A DNA stretch of 60,200 bases from Mesorhizobium denitrificans (GCF_003403035.1 NZ_QURN01000018.1:1-60200), one strand, 5' to 3'. Positions 25,680 to 35,885 are shown, numbered from the stretch's first letter. A program made the numbers and translations. Notes: generated from the sequence alone by a model not told the origin.

Positions 25680-27109
25680 TCTGGCCCGGCGCGCCGAATG
25701 CGCCGATGCCCGAGTCTTCTCCTGCCCCAGGAACCGCAGAAAGGCCGCAAATGCCAACATTGAAATCGCTCGGCGCGGCTGGGACCGTTACTGGGTCGAA
25801 ACATCTCCTCACACATGAGGGCCACCACGTCCTCATTGATTGCGGCCTGTTCCAGGGGCTCAAGAACCTGCGTGAACTGAACTGGGAGGAGCTTCCGGTT
25901 CAACCGGGGGCGATCGACGCGGTCATCCTGACGCATGCCCATCTCGACCATTCCGGATACCTGCCCCGGCTCGTCAGGGACGGCTTCCGTGGCAAGATCT
26001 ACGCGACAGAGGCAACGCGGGACGTCGCCGAGCTGATCCTGATGGACAGTGCCTTCCTGCAGGAGAAGGATGCCGAGTTCCTCAACCGACACCATCTGTC
26101 GAAGCATTTACCCGCCTTGCCCCTCTACGGTACGCATGACGCACGGCGGGCTCTCGAACAATTCTCGACCGTTCCGTTCGACAAGACCATCTCGTTGCCC
26201 AATGGCCTGACGCTGCGCTTCCGCCACGCCGGCCATATTTTGGGCGCCGCGCATGCCGAGATTCGCTGGGGCGATCGCAGCCTGATCTTTTCAGGCGATA
26301 TCGGGCGCTACGACGATGCGCTGTTTCCAGACCCGGTCTCCGGTGGTGAGCCCGACTACGTCGTGGTCGAATCGACCTATGGCGACCGGGTTCACTCGGC
26401 GGACGATCCGGCCGAGGCGCTGGGCGCCATCGCGGAACGGACGGTCAAGCGAGGCGGCACGCTCATCATACCAGCCTTTGCCGTCGGGCGGGCGCAACAG
26501 CTTCTCTACTATTTCTGGACGCTGAAGCGGGCCGGACGTCTCGCGTCCATACCCATCTTCCTCGATAGCCCAATGGCCACCGACGCCACCGACATGATGC
26601 GCCGCCACCCGCGCGATCATAAACTGGACCATGCGACATGCCGTGAAGCTTTCGGTGTCGCCCAGTACACCAAGGATGTCGAAGCTTCGAAGGCGATTAC
26701 GGCAAGCCCATTTCCGAAGATTGTCATCTCTGCTTCCGGTATGGCGACCGGAGGGCGCGTGCTGCACCATCTCAAGACATTCGGCCCCGATCCGAGATGC
26801 ACGATCCTCCTCTCGGGGTTCCAGGCTCCTGGAACACGCGGGCGTACACTACAGCAAGGGGCGAAAGATCTTAAGATCCATGGCGCTTGGGTGCCGATCA
26901 ATGCGGAGATTGCGCAGATCGACATGCTCTCGGCCCATTCCGACAGCAACGGATTGATGCGTTGGCTTTCAGGTTTCAAGCGAGCGCCCCGGCGTGTGTT
27001 CATCGTCCACGGTGAGCCGGAGGCCTCCGAGGCTCTCCGGGTCAGGATCGAGCGCGAACTGGGCTGGCCGAGCGTCGTGCCACGACAGGATCAGAAGTTT
27101 CGCCTGTAA
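25676..27109 (+). CDS. Metallo-beta-lactamase / beta-CASP RNA-processing nuclease
   Basis: A 477-residue protein. The MBL core has THAHLDHSGYLPRL (HxHxDH), RHAGHILGAAH and SGDIGRYDD; the beta-CASP part has VVESTYGDR, IPAFAVGRAQQLLY and ISASGMATGGRVLHHL; the C-terminal motif is LSAHSD, then IVHGEPEASEALR. This is the CPSF73-like or KH-less archaeal-type RNase family that cleaves RNA. Either 25676 (ATGA overlap with the ATPase) or 25751 (MPTLKSLG) may be the start; family similarity begins at the latter. Coupling to metal exporters is unusual; the enzyme needs Zn. Confidence 0.92.
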   Translation: MIWPGAPNAPMPESSPAPGTAERPQMPTLKSLGAAGTVTGSKHLLTHEGHHVLIDCGLFQGLKNLRELNWEELPVQPGAIDAVILTHAHLDHSGYLPRLVRDGFRGKIYATEATRDVAELILMDSAFLQEKDAEFLNRHHLSKHLPALPLYGTHDARRALEQFSTVPFDKTISLPNGLTLRFRHAGHILGAAHAEIRWGDRSLIFSGDIGRYDDALFPDPVSGGEPDYVVVESTYGDRVHSADDPAEALGAIAERTVKRGGTLIIPAFAVGRAQQLLYYFWTLKRAGRLASIPIFLDSPMATDATDMMRRHPRDHKLDHATCREAFGVAQYTKDVEASKAITASPFPKIVISASGMATGGRVLHHLKTFGPDPRCTILLSGFQAPGTRGRTLQQGAKDLKIHGAWVPINAEIAQIDMLSAHSDSNGLMRWLSGFKRAPRRVFIVHGEPEASEALRVRIERELGWPSVVPRQDQKFRL

Positions 27110-27144
27110 CCGCGCGCACCTGGTCAGACTCGCCACGATCTCAT

Positions 27145-27158
27145 TTGCGCCAGATCAA
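27145..27158. promoter_or_regulatory. Possible FNR/FixK-type box
   Basis: TTGCGCCAGATCAA fits TTG-N8-CAA, with the right half matching the FixK/FNR half-site ATCAA exactly. It is centred only about 30 bases before the start at 27182, close for a standard activator site, so it may act on a downstream start or be chance. The following genes include phosphoketolase. Confidence 0.3.
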
Positions 27159-27181
27159 GAAAATGCCATCGCAAGTCGCGT

Positions 27182-27595
27182 ATGAGGAAGAAAAAGAAGG
27201 ATCGGATTGTGGTTGAAGCCAAAGAACTCCCCCCCACTTTCCGCCATGTGCGGCTGCTTCTTGCGCGCGACAAGGGACATCCTGACGGGGACCGCGACGA
27301 AGGCTACGATCTTCTTTTACCGCTCGATCGCGAAGGATTTCTCGATCCGCACGAGTGGAAGAAGTCTCAGGAAGCCTGCCGCGTCCGGTATTTCCAGAAT
27401 GGCGAGACCGTCAGGATCGGCCGGTTACGGCGCAAGCCCGGCGGACAATGGTATTTCGACTATGAGGAGGGGGATCGAGACGACGAGATCGGTTTCCGCC
27501 TGGGCGAAGAATGTTTCCGCGTTGGTGAGTATGTCTCGGTCGGTCGCGGAGACGAGTTTCATACCTATCAGGTCGCGCGCGTCGAAAAGCCCTGA
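27182..27595 (+). CDS. Conserved hypothetical protein (charged, beta-rich)
   Basis: A 137-residue soluble protein with no signal or membrane segment. It starts MRKKKKDRIVVEAKELPPTF and is rich in Asp, Glu and Arg, with YFDYEEGDRDDEIGFRLGEE and a late VGEYVSVGRGDE. I do not recognise a family with an assigned function. Codon use is consistent with its neighbours. It lies between the beta-CASP nuclease and the ydcH-phosphoketolase pair, all on the plus strand with short gaps. Confidence 0.75.
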   Translation: MRKKKKDRIVVEAKELPPTFRHVRLLLARDKGHPDGDRDEGYDLLLPLDREGFLDPHEWKKSQEACRVRYFQNGETVRIGRLRRKPGGQWYFDYEEGDRDDEIGFRLGEECFRVGEYVSVGRGDEFHTYQVARVEKP

Positions 27596-27631
27596 TACCG
27601 GGCAACAGCTACTCGAAAGGAGAGCAAAACC

Positions 27632-27871
27632 TTGTCCAATACCCCCCACACGCTTGGCGACGAATTCCCGAACCAGATAGATGCCATTCATGCCCTGAAA
27701 GCGAACAGTTCGGAATTCGCGCTTGTTCTGACGGAATATGATGAGGTGAATGACAAGATTCATCGCGCCGAGACGCGTCTGGACGCCATTTCCGAAGCAG
27801 CGGAGGCGGCGCTGCGTCGTCAGCGCCTGATGCTGAAAGACAAGATCGCCGCTGCACTCACCAAGGCGTGA
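27632..27871 (+). CDS. YdcH/SlyX-like small coiled protein (DUF465)
   Basis: A 79-residue helical protein: [35 protein letters not shown] and [12 protein letters not shown]. The [11 protein letters not shown] stretch identifies the YdcH family (DUF465), of unknown function. It starts at TTG 27632, supported by AAGGAG 9 bases before; no ATG fits. Its stop lies next to the phosphoketolase leader region. Confidence 0.85.
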   Translation: MSNTPHTLGDEFPNQIDAIHALKANSSEFALVLTEYDEVNDKIHRAETRLDAISEAAEAALRRQRLMLKDKIAAALTKA

Positions 27872-27966
27872 CCGCAACCGCGTGGCCTCCTTCTGCGGCC
27901 ACGCCCGTTCACACGCGATTTCGGGAAGAGCAGCAGGCTATTCTCCCAGAGAAGGAGCCGGAGACG

Positions 27967-30321
27967 ATGAACACACAGTTCGAACTGATGAACCGCTATT
28001 GGCGGGCGGCGAACTATGTGTCCGTCGGGCAGATCTACCTCATGGACAACCCGCTGCTCGCCGAGACGCTGCGAGCTGAGCATGTCAAGCCGCGCCTGCT
28101 GGGCCATTGGGGTACGACGCCAGGCCTGAACTTCATCTACGTGCATTTGAACCGGCTGATCCGTGAGCGCGACCTCGATGTGCTCTATGTCTGCGGTCCG
28201 GGCCATGGCGGCCCGGCCATGGTCGCCAACACCTGGCTGGAAGGCAGTTACAGCGAGATCTATCCCGAAATCGGCCGTGACGCGGCCGGCATGGGCAAGC
28301 TTTTCAAGCAATTCTCCTTTCCCGGCGGGGTGCCCAGTCATGTCGCGCCGGAAACGCTGGGCTCGATCCACGAGGGTGGCGAACTCGGCTACGCGCTCGC
28401 CCACGCCTTCGGTGCGGCCTTCGACAATCCCGACCTGCTCGTCGCCTGCGTCGTCGGCGACGGCGAGGCTGAAACCGGACCGCTGGCTGCGGCGTGGCAC
28501 TCCAACAAATTCCTGAACCCGAAGGTGGACGGTGCCGTGCTGCCTGTCCTGCACCTCAACGGCTACAAGATCGCCAATCCGACGCTGCTGGCGCGAATGG
28601 ATGATGCCGAGCTGAAAAGCCTGTTCGAGGGCTATGGCTATGAGCCTCTGTTCGTGGAGGGCCACGAGCCGATGGCCATGCACGCGCTGATGGCGGGGGC
28701 GCTCGACCGGGCTGCTGACCGGATTGGCGAAACCCAGCGGCAGGCGCGCGGCGACGGCTGGTCGGGTGAGCGGCCGCGCTGGCCGATGATCGTGCTGCGC
28801 AGCCCGAAGGGCTGGACCGGGCCAAAGGAGGTCGACGGCAAGAAGGTCGAATGTTTCTGGCGTTCGCATCAGGTGCCGGTTTCTAATGCGCGCGGCGATG
28901 CCGCGCACCGCAAGATTCTTGAAGATTGGATGCGCAGCTACCGGCCCGACGAATTGTTCGATGCGGGCGGCCGTCTCCTGCCCGAACTGGCCGCTCTTGC
29001 GCCGGAAGGTCTGAAGCGTATGGGCGCGCAGCCTTATGCCAATGGCGGGCTTCTCAAGAAGGACCTCGTGCTGCCGGACTGGAAAAGCCTCGCCGTCGAA
29101 GTGACGCGCCCCGGCGCGACGAACCTGGAAACGACCCGTTATATGGGCGCTTATCTGCGCGAGGTCATGCGGCTCAACGCCGATGCCCGGAATTTTCGCC
29201 TGATGGGACCGGACGAAACGGCATCGAACCGGCTTGACGCCGTCTTCGAAGTGACTGATCGCGTCTGGATGGAGGGGATCGAGCCCTACGACGTGCATCT
29301 GGCGCGCGAGGGCCGGGTCATGGAGGTGCTGTCCGAGCATCTGTGCCAGGGCTGGCTGGAAGGCTATCTGCTGACTGGACGGCATGGCCTATTCTCCTGC
29401 TACGAGGCCTTTATCCACATCGTCGATTCGATGGTGAACCAGCACGCCAAATGGCTGCAATCCTCGTCCGCTCTGCCATGGCGCAAGCCGGTCGCCTCGC
29501 TGAACTACCTGCTCACCTCGCATGTCTGGCGGCAAGACCATAACGGTTTCAGCCACCAGGACCCGGGCTTCGCCGATTTTGTGGCCAACAAGAAAGCCGA
29601 CATAGTGCGGCTGTATTTCCCGCCGGACGCCAACACGCTCCTGTGGATCACCGACCACTGTCTGCGTACCTGGAATCGCATCAACGTCATTACCGCCGGC
29701 AAGCAGCCGCAACCGCAATGGCTGACCGCGACGGAGGCGGAAACGCACTGCCGCGCTGGTGCCGGCATATGGGAATGGGCCTCGACCTGTGCCTCGGAAG
29801 AAGAGCCGGATCTGGTCATGGCCTGTTGCGGCGACGTGCCGACGTTGGAGACGCTGGCGGCCGTCGGCATGTTGGGCAAGGCGCTGCCGGAGTTGAAGAT
29901 CAGGGTGGTCAACGTCGTCGACCTGATGACGCTCCAGCCCGATTCCGTCCATCCGCACGGCCTTTCCGACGCGATGTTCGACGCTCTGTTCACGAGGGAC
30001 CGGCCGGTGATCTTCGCCTATCACGGCTATCCCTACCTGATTCACCGGCTGACCTATAGGCGCGCCAACCACGATAACCTCCATGTCCATGGCTTCCAGG
30101 AAGAGGGCACCACCACGACCCCCTTCGACATGGCGGTACTGAACGGGCTGGACCGTTTCCACCTCGCACTTGCGGCGCTGAGGCGCCTGCCCGGCATCGG
30201 CGCACGTTCGGCGTCCCTCGCTGTGCTGCTGGAGCGCAAACTGGCCGAGCACAGGGCCTATGTGCGCGAGCATGGCGAGGACATGCCGGAAATCGCAGGC
30301 TGGAGTTGGCCAGCCAGGTAA
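27967..30321 (+). CDS. xfp: Xylulose-5-phosphate/fructose-6-phosphate phosphoketolase
   Basis: A 784-residue thiamine diphosphate enzyme: [15 protein letters not shown] at the start, [17 protein letters not shown], the TPP motif [19 protein letters not shown], the Pyr-domain [20 protein letters not shown] and a C-terminal [15 protein letters not shown]. It splits xylulose-5-P (or fructose-6-P) and phosphate into acetyl-phosphate plus glyceraldehyde-3-P (or erythrose-4-P). The start at 27967 follows AAGGAG; a GTG at 27868 would add 33 residues. It faces ackA-pduL, whose fused protein can use the acetyl-phosphate. Confidence 0.96.
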   Translation: MNTQFELMNRYWRAANYVSVGQIYLMDNPLLAETLRAEHVKPRLLGHWGTTPGLNFIYVHLNRLIRERDLDVLYVCGPGHGGPAMVANTWLEGSYSEIYPEIGRDAAGMGKLFKQFSFPGGVPSHVAPETLGSIHEGGELGYALAHAFGAAFDNPDLLVACVVGDGEAETGPLAAAWHSNKFLNPKVDGAVLPVLHLNGYKIANPTLLARMDDAELKSLFEGYGYEPLFVEGHEPMAMHALMAGALDRAADRIGETQRQARGDGWSGERPRWPMIVLRSPKGWTGPKEVDGKKVECFWRSHQVPVSNARGDAAHRKILEDWMRSYRPDELFDAGGRLLPELAALAPEGLKRMGAQPYANGGLLKKDLVLPDWKSLAVEVTRPGATNLETTRYMGAYLREVMRLNADARNFRLMGPDETASNRLDAVFEVTDRVWMEGIEPYDVHLAREGRVMEVLSEHLCQGWLEGYLLTGRHGLFSCYEAFIHIVDSMVNQHAKWLQSSSALPWRKPVASLNYLLTSHVWRQDHNGFSHQDPGFADFVANKKADIVRLYFPPDANTLLWITDHCLRTWNRINVITAGKQPQPQWLTATEAETHCRAGAGIWEWASTCASEEEPDLVMACCGDVPTLETLAAVGMLGKALPELKIRVVNVVDLMTLQPDSVHPHGLSDAMFDALFTRDRPVIFAYHGYPYLIHRLTYRRANHDNLHVHGFQEEGTTTTPFDMAVLNGLDRFHLALAALRRLPGIGARSASLAVLLERKLAEHRAYVREHGEDMPEIAGWSWPAR

Positions 30322-30339
30322 CCCGGCCAGGTAACCTCG

Positions 30340-32127
30340 TCAGGACCGGAGCGTGGCCGCATGCCCGGGCACGATCTCGCCTTCGGCACAGGCGCCGATA
30401 CCGGCAGCATTCGCCTCGTCCGTATCGATGTGCATCTCGGTGAATGAGGTTTCTCCGACGCGCACCAGCGTCTGCGCGAAGGTCACCCTACGCGGCCCGT
30501 CACCGACATACACGTCGATCAGTTCTCCATCTGTGAGGCCCAGTCTGGCGGCGTCATGCGGGTTGGTGTGGATGTGGCGGGCCGACACGATCAGACCGTC
30601 ACTCGCGAACGTGCCGGCCGGACCGACCACCGTCACCGACGGCGTGCCGTCCAGCTTGCCGCTTTCGCGTACTGGCACGTCGATGCCGAGCACGAAACTG
30701 TCGGTGCGCGAGATCTCCGCCTGCGTACGCATGCGCAGTGGCCCGAGAATGGCGACGTTCTCCAGCCTTCCTTTCGGCCCTTCCAACGTTACCCGCTCGC
30801 GCGCTGCCCAATGGCCGGGCTGACGCAGTGGCTTTGCCGGTGTCAGTTCGTAACCCTTGCCGAACAGGGCATCGGCCGCTTCGCGCGACAAATGGACATG
30901 GCGCCCCGAGACGGCCACCGGGATAGTTTCGACCGCCGGCGCCACCCGAGCGAGGGCCTGGGCCGTCTCGCGTGCAATCATCAATTGCTCCGCCGTTTCC
31001 GTGACGAAGACGCACACGCGCGAGCCATAGGCCTGGATTTGCGGCGCGGCGCGACCGGAAAGGTCCGGCGCGGCGTTGCGGTCGAGGTCGAGTTGCAGGC
31101 CCATGAAAGCAAGGCCGTCGCAGATGCGCCTGCGCATCGAGGCAGAGTTCTCGCCGATGCCGCCGGTAAAGACCAGGGCATCGATGCCGCCCATCGCGGC
31201 CGCATAAGCGCCGACATATTTGCGCGCCCGGTAGGCGTAGATTTCGATGGCGAGTTGCGCCTGCGCGTCGCCTGCGGCGGCGCGATCCTCGATGTCACGC
31301 ATGTCCGACGAGCCGGCTAGCCCCTTGAGACCACTGTCATTGTAGAGGGCGGTTTCGATATCGGCGACGGAAAGGCTCAGTTGTCTGGCAAGGAAACCGA
31401 AGGCGCCGGGATCGAGATCGCCGGAGCGCGTGCCCATGACCAGTCCTTCAAGCGGCGTGATGCCCATGGAACTGTCCATGGACCGGCCACGGTTGACGGC
31501 GCAGACGCTCGCCCCATTACCGAGATGCACGGAGACGATCTGAAGATTGGAAAGGGGCTGGCCGGTTTCCTCGGCCGCGCGTAGCGCCACGTATTTGTGC
31601 GAGGTGCCGTGGAAGCCGTAGCGGCGCAGGCCCGCCCGGCGCCAGGCCTCCGGCACCGCATAGGTGGTGGCAAAAGTCGGATTGGTTAGGTGGAAGGAAG
31701 TATCGAATACCGCGACTTGCGGCACGGCCGGCCACAGCGCACGACATAACTTTATGGCCTCGAGATTGGCCGGATTGTGCAGCGGCGCCAGCGGCGATAA
31801 ATCCTCGATCTTCACGACGATGGCGTCTTCCAGGATCGCGGGTGCGATGAATGTGCTGCCGCCATGCGCGACACGGTGGCCGATCGCGTCGGGCGCGGCC
31901 AGGCCGAATTGCTTCAGCACGCCGGGGATGGCGGCGATGGCCTCGTCGATGCTCGCATGGCTGGCCGAACCGCGCTGGTCGGCTTTGCCGCAGCGAAAAC
32001 GGAAGTCACACATCCCCTCGCGAAAGCGTTCGAACGATCCCTTGAAAACTTCCCGCGTGTCTGAAGCGACGTCGAACACTCCGAATTTAAGGCTGGAGCT
32101 GCCGGCGTTGAAGACCAGTGTTCTCAT
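30340..32127 (-). CDS. Acetate kinase fused to a PduL-type phosphate acyltransferase
   Basis: A 595-residue bifunctional protein. Residues 1-395 are acetate kinase: NAGSSSLKFGVFD, GHRVAHGG, FDTSFH, GFHGTSHKYV, HLGNGASVCA, GTRSGDLDP and FTGGIGEN. Residues 401-595 are a PduL phosphotransacylase: VSGRHVHLS (409-414), SARHIHTNPHDA (516-526) and EMHIDTDEANAAGI, which supply the Zn-binding His residues. No microcompartment targeting helix is seen. The pair would convert acetyl-phosphate to either acetate plus ATP or acetyl-CoA. It converges with phosphoketolase 18 bases away. I do not know of this fusion as a described enzyme. Confidence 0.93.
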   Translation of the reverse strand: MRTLVFNAGSSSLKFGVFDVASDTREVFKGSFERFREGMCDFRFRCGKADQRGSASHASIDEAIAAIPGVLKQFGLAAPDAIGHRVAHGGSTFIAPAILEDAIVVKIEDLSPLAPLHNPANLEAIKLCRALWPAVPQVAVFDTSFHLTNPTFATTYAVPEAWRRAGLRRYGFHGTSHKYVALRAAEETGQPLSNLQIVSVHLGNGASVCAVNRGRSMDSSMGITPLEGLVMGTRSGDLDPGAFGFLARQLSLSVADIETALYNDSGLKGLAGSSDMRDIEDRAAAGDAQAQLAIEIYAYRARKYVGAYAAAMGGIDALVFTGGIGENSASMRRRICDGLAFMGLQLDLDRNAAPDLSGRAAPQIQAYGSRVCVFVTETAEQLMIARETAQALARVAPAVETIPVAVSGRHVHLSREAADALFGKGYELTPAKPLRQPGHWAARERVTLEGPKGRLENVAILGPLRMRTQAEISRTDSFVLGIDVPVRESGKLDGTPSVTVVGPAGTFASDGLIVSARHIHTNPHDAARLGLTDGELIDVYVGDGPRRVTFAQTLVRVGETSFTEMHIDTDEANAAGIGACAEGEIVPGHAATLRS

Positions 32128-32283
32128 TCGGTTTGCCTGCTCGTTGATAAAGGATCTGGCCTAGGAAGCTCGGGCTATTCTTTCACCGTGCCTATTACCA
32201 TAGCGATCTTCTTGTTCGGTGACATGACGGTATGAAATCGGGTCTCTCGCAAGTCGGGTTGGGCGCCTACCCTGAAGTCCGAG

Positions 32284-33543
32284 TTAATTAAGATGCACTG
32301 ACGCCGCTACGCCGGCTGCAACGCCGAACAGACTGAAGGTGCTTACGCGCGAACCGAGTTTGAATCCTCCGACCCATGCCGCCATCACGGCCTTGGCAAG
32401 CGTATTCATGGCCACAGCGATCAGGATCGCCTGTGCCGCAAGCTTCGGCTCGACGGTCTGTGAAGCCATCCGTGCCATTGAAATCGAAATGACGTCCACA
32501 TCGGCTATCCCTGAAACGGCGGCGATTGTCAGGATACCCGCATTCCCGAAAAACTGCTGAAGCAGCTGCGACATCACCATGACCACAGTGATGAGCGCGC
32601 CCATTTTTAGAGCAGGCGCCAGTTCGAGCGGGTTGGTGATCTTGAGTTCCGGCCGTTCCGAGGCGCCTCGACTTTGCAACAACAGCAGCCCGGCGCCAAT
32701 GGCGAGCACGCCGCCGCCGATAAGCAAGGGCCATTTGAGGTGAGGAAACAAGGACGGGTTCAATGCGGTCGCCACGACTGCGACGCGAATGATCATGGTC
32801 AACCCCGCCAGGAGAACTCCGCTGGAAAGCAGCGCGCTGGAATCCGGATGTCGATGGGCAAGCCTTGCTAAAGTCAAGGTAGTGGCTGTCGACGAGGCCA
32901 ACCCGCCCGCAATCGCCGTCATCAGTACGCCGAGCCGGCCCCCGAAAATGCGGACAGCCACGTAGCCGGCGAAAGATACGGCAGCGATCAGGATCGTCAG
33001 CAGCCAGATCTCGTATGGGTTGACGACATTCCAGGGATCGATCGTTCTGTTCGGCAGGATAGGCAACATCAGAAACGTCATTGCCAACAGCGTCAGGCCC
33101 GATCGGATCTCGCTCCAGCTCAGTGACGCGACCCAGCGGTGCAACGGCTCGCGCAGCGCAAGCAGCATGGCGGTAGCCACCGCCCCGGCGATAGCGGCTG
33201 TAAGATCGCCCACAACAGCGAGAGTGCCGAGCAGGAAAGTCGCCATGCCGGCGATCACGGAGGTTGCACTGTAATTTCGCTCGGCCTGCGCTTCGAGCCA
33301 GTGGTACGCGGTGAACGCTGCGGTGAAACCGAGGAAGACAAGGCCGATCACGACGCCAGAGTCGAACTGCTGGGCCAACGCGCCGGTAAGGCCGCCGATC
33401 AGGCCGGTCAACGCGAACGTGCGCAAACCCGCCGCGCGTTGATGGTCTTCCTCGTCGCGGGTGCGCCATCCGCGCTCCAGACCGATGAGCAGGCCAATCG
33501 AAAGCGATACCGCCAGGCGGCTCAGCAGAGCGTCTCCGTCCAT
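32284..33543 (-). CDS. MgtC/SapB-family membrane protein with DUF4010
   Basis: A 419-residue membrane protein of about 11-12 hydrophobic segments. The N-terminal MgtC-like part reads LAVSLSIGLLIGLERGWRTR, then GLRTFALTGLIGGLTG. The C-terminal DUF4010 part includes SGIADVDVISISMARMA. MgtC-like proteins support growth at low Mg or in acid and can affect phosphate or ATP handling; a function here is unproven. It is transcribed toward ackA-pduL with a gap of about 155 bases, in which I see no clear terminator. Confidence 0.88.
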   Translation of the reverse strand: MDGDALLSRLAVSLSIGLLIGLERGWRTRDEEDHQRAAGLRTFALTGLIGGLTGALAQQFDSGVVIGLVFLGFTAAFTAYHWLEAQAERNYSATSVIAGMATFLLGTLAVVGDLTAAIAGAVATAMLLALREPLHRWVASLSWSEIRSGLTLLAMTFLMLPILPNRTIDPWNVVNPYEIWLLTILIAAVSFAGYVAVRIFGGRLGVLMTAIAGGLASSTATTLTLARLAHRHPDSSALLSSGVLLAGLTMIIRVAVVATALNPSLFPHLKWPLLIGGGVLAIGAGLLLLQSRGASERPELKITNPLELAPALKMGALITVVMVMSQLLQQFFGNAGILTIAAVSGIADVDVISISMARMASQTVEPKLAAQAILIAVAMNTLAKAVMAAWVGGFKLGSRVSTFSLFGVAAGVAASVHLN

Positions 33544-33758
33544 GATTTCCGGGTTTTCCCCTCAGGGCCTGGTTTTACTCATTTCTTGTGCACATCAATA
33601 TCAACCGGACGCAGTTTGCAATTCGGAGAAATCGGCTTTAGCAACAAGCCGGTCCCCCGCCAATATTTCATGTTCGGTCGGTGAGAACGTGTGAGTAGAC
33701 GAACCGTGGTCAGGAGGCGGCGAGTGGCGAAGCGCTTCTCCCGATACGAGGCTCGCCG

Positions 33759-35087
33759 TCATTTGCCGACGACGAACCTTGCTTCAAATCCATCTTCCCG
33801 GTTGCTTGCGGGAGAAGTCAGTTCAAGCTGTCCACCGGTTCCGGTAGCAATGGTCCTGGCGATGGCCAGACCGAGACCGGCGCCGCGCACCAGAGCCTGA
33901 CCTCGCTCGAAGGGCTCGCTCAGCCGCGCAAGTACTTCGGGAGGCACGACCGGGCCGGCGTTCGCAACACGCAAAACGCCGTCGGCCGACAACGCGACGC
34001 GGACCGGTTCATCCTGCGCCCCATGCTTGAGGGCATTCTCGATCAGATTTCGTGTCAGGATCGCGAATGCATCGGCATCGATGCTCGCGAGCACTGGTAC
34101 ATCTGGCAGCGTCAATTCGATACGTCCTACGGTATCGACGTGTCCGCCAAGTTCGCTCACGACCATCCGAAGAATGGTGCCGATGTCGACTGGCGTCTCT
34201 GCCAGAAGACGCCCGCCCTCGGACCTCGCCAGTTGCATCAGTTTTTCGGTCAGGCGGGAAAGACGCCGCAAGGCGGTCTGCATATCCTCGGCGCGTTCAC
34301 GCGTGGCGTCGTCCGGTGCATTTGCAATCATGAGCTGCGCCTGTGCGAGGGCCGCCGCCACCGGCGTGCGCAGTTCATGGGCGGATTTGGCCGCCAGGCT
34401 GCGCTCAGCCTGCAAGGTACGCCTTAGCCGGTCCAGGAGGTGGTTTACTGCCTTTGCGACAGGGTCAATCTCCGAGGGCAGGTTGTCTGCGGCAATTGGA
34501 GCAAGATCCCCGCCACCCCGCGCCTCGATTTGTGACCTGAAGCTACGCACCGGCGTCATAGAGACACGAACGATCGCCCAGATGCCTATCAGGCCGAGCG
34601 GAATGATGATTGCCAGCGGCAGAGCGAGCGCCAGCAAGGCCCGCCCGGCACTAATGCGGCGATGCGACAGAGGCTCTGCGATCATAATGGTAAGACTCCC
34701 TTGGAGGGCGGCATCGGAATAAAGGCGGTGTGTGGGCGTGTCGGCGAAACCCATTCCGGAAAAAGGCGGAAACACGGCCAAGTCGGCGCTGTGCGAGCGC
34801 AGCAGAACCTTCCCTTGACCATCACGGACCAGATAGGTGAGATATTCGTCGTGCCGGCGCAGCGTCGCCACGCGCTGTTCCGCATCGTCAGCATCGCGAC
34901 CAACGATCTCGATAGCCGCAAGAGGTAAAATGCGCTGCGCCGTTTCCTCAAGCGCGCTGTCAAAAACCTCGTCCATCTCATGGCGCAGCATCTGCGCGGT
35001 CACGATAGCCGCCATCGCCCACAGCACGGTCATACCCAACCCAAGCGACAGCGAAAGCCGCCACTGCAAGCTTTTGGGCTGCATCAT
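33759..35087 (-). CDS. Sensor histidine kinase (OmpR-partner type)
   Basis: A 442-residue kinase. TM1 is at residues 8-31 and TM2 near 150-172, with a periplasmic domain between; then a HAMP-like stretch, the H-box AKSAHELRTPVAAALAQ, N-box IENALKHG and G-box GAGLGLAIARTI. It autophosphorylates on the H-box His. The start at 35087 (MMQPKSLQWR) overlaps the response regulator stop as ATGA; a longer reading is not supported. The signal is unknown; the divergent PepSY gene across 142 bases hints at a role in its control. Confidence 0.92.
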   Translation of the reverse strand: MMQPKSLQWRLSLSLGLGMTVLWAMAAIVTAQMLRHEMDEVFDSALEETAQRILPLAAIEIVGRDADDAEQRVATLRRHDEYLTYLVRDGQGKVLLRSHSADLAVFPPFSGMGFADTPTHRLYSDAALQGSLTIMIAEPLSHRRISAGRALLALALPLAIIIPLGLIGIWAIVRVSMTPVRSFRSQIEARGGGDLAPIAADNLPSEIDPVAKAVNHLLDRLRRTLQAERSLAAKSAHELRTPVAAALAQAQLMIANAPDDATRERAEDMQTALRRLSRLTEKLMQLARSEGGRLLAETPVDIGTILRMVVSELGGHVDTVGRIELTLPDVPVLASIDADAFAILTRNLIENALKHGAQDEPVRVALSADGVLRVANAGPVVPPEVLARLSEPFERGQALVRGAGLGLAIARTIATGTGGQLELTSPASNREDGFEARFVVGK

Positions 35088-35743
35088 CGGGCGTTTCCGA
35101 GCCGGTATCCGATCCCGCGGACGGTATCGATCACGGGATGACCGAGCTTCTTGCGTAACCTGCTGACATGAACCTCGATCGTATTGCTCTCTACCTCGGC
35201 GCCGAACGCATAGAGCCGGTCTTCGAGCTGTGCCTTGGTCATCGCAACGCCGGGTCGCTGCAGGAATGCCTCGAACAGGGCCCATTCGCGGCCGGTAAGC
35301 TCCACGGGGCCGTCGCCACGCCTTACGGTTTTGGCGGCAAGGTCGATGCGCAGATCGCCGATTTCGACAAGGGGGTTGGGGTTACCGCTGTAGCGCCGCG
35401 CCACGGCGTTCAGCCGTGAAGTGAGTTCCGAGAGGTCGAACGGCTTGATCATGTAGTCGTCAGCGCCCGCATCGAGGCCCGCGATGCGGTCGGAGATCTG
35501 GTCGAGAGCCGTCAGGATGATGACCGGCGTCACGCTGCCCTCGGCTCGCAGCCTTTTCAGGAAGGTGATTCCCAACCCGTCTGGAAGCATCAGGTCCAGC
35601 AAAATGAGATCATAGGCGGCGCTCTGGAGATGTTCACGCGCCGCATCAAGCCGTGTCACCCAATCCACCGAATGGCTGGCTGCAACCTGCTCGCGCACAG
35701 CCTTACCGAGGATAGCATCATCTTCGACCAGCAAAATTCTCAT
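35084..35743 (-). CDS. OmpR/PmrA-type response regulator
   Basis: A 219-residue regulator. The receiver domain has acidic VEDDA, the phospho-acceptor Asp in YDLILLDLMLPDG and Lys in YMIKPFD. A winged-helix trans_reg_C domain follows (ELTGREWALFEAFLQRPG, then SNTIEVHVSRLRKKLG, GIGYRL). It resembles QseB/PmrA. It lies upstream of, and is coupled to, its kinase. It is divergent from the PepSY-cytochrome-DUF2271-reductase-ApbE genes, which are its likely targets, as in PepSY-linked two-component systems. Confidence 0.94.
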   Translation of the reverse strand: MRILLVEDDAILGKAVREQVAASHSVDWVTRLDAAREHLQSAAYDLILLDLMLPDGLGITFLKRLRAEGSVTPVIILTALDQISDRIAGLDAGADDYMIKPFDLSELTSRLNAVARRYSGNPNPLVEIGDLRIDLAAKTVRRGDGPVELTGREWALFEAFLQRPGVAMTKAQLEDRLYAFGAEVESNTIEVHVSRLRKKLGHPVIDTVRGIGYRLGNAR

Positions 35744-35885
35744 TTAAAGATCACCCGCTTCCTTGTCTCCTCACCTATCGCCCGAAGCTGTCGGTTTGCT
35801 GAAGAGATGCCCATCAGCGCATCAGGCGTTCGTCAGAAAATACTGCCATAGTCACACCAAAGGCGCGTTGATCAGGAGCAATGAA

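Noticed and set aside
27820-29385. Minus-strand frame of 521 codons opposite phosphoketolase
   Set aside because: Phosphoketolase TPP motifs are intact on the plus strand. The opposing frame has no recognisable domain.
35868-35881. TTGATCAGGAGCAA, fitting TTG-N8-CAA, before the PepSY gene
   Set aside because: It overlaps the ribosome binding site 5 bases before the start codon, where an activator site could not work. The match is probably chance.
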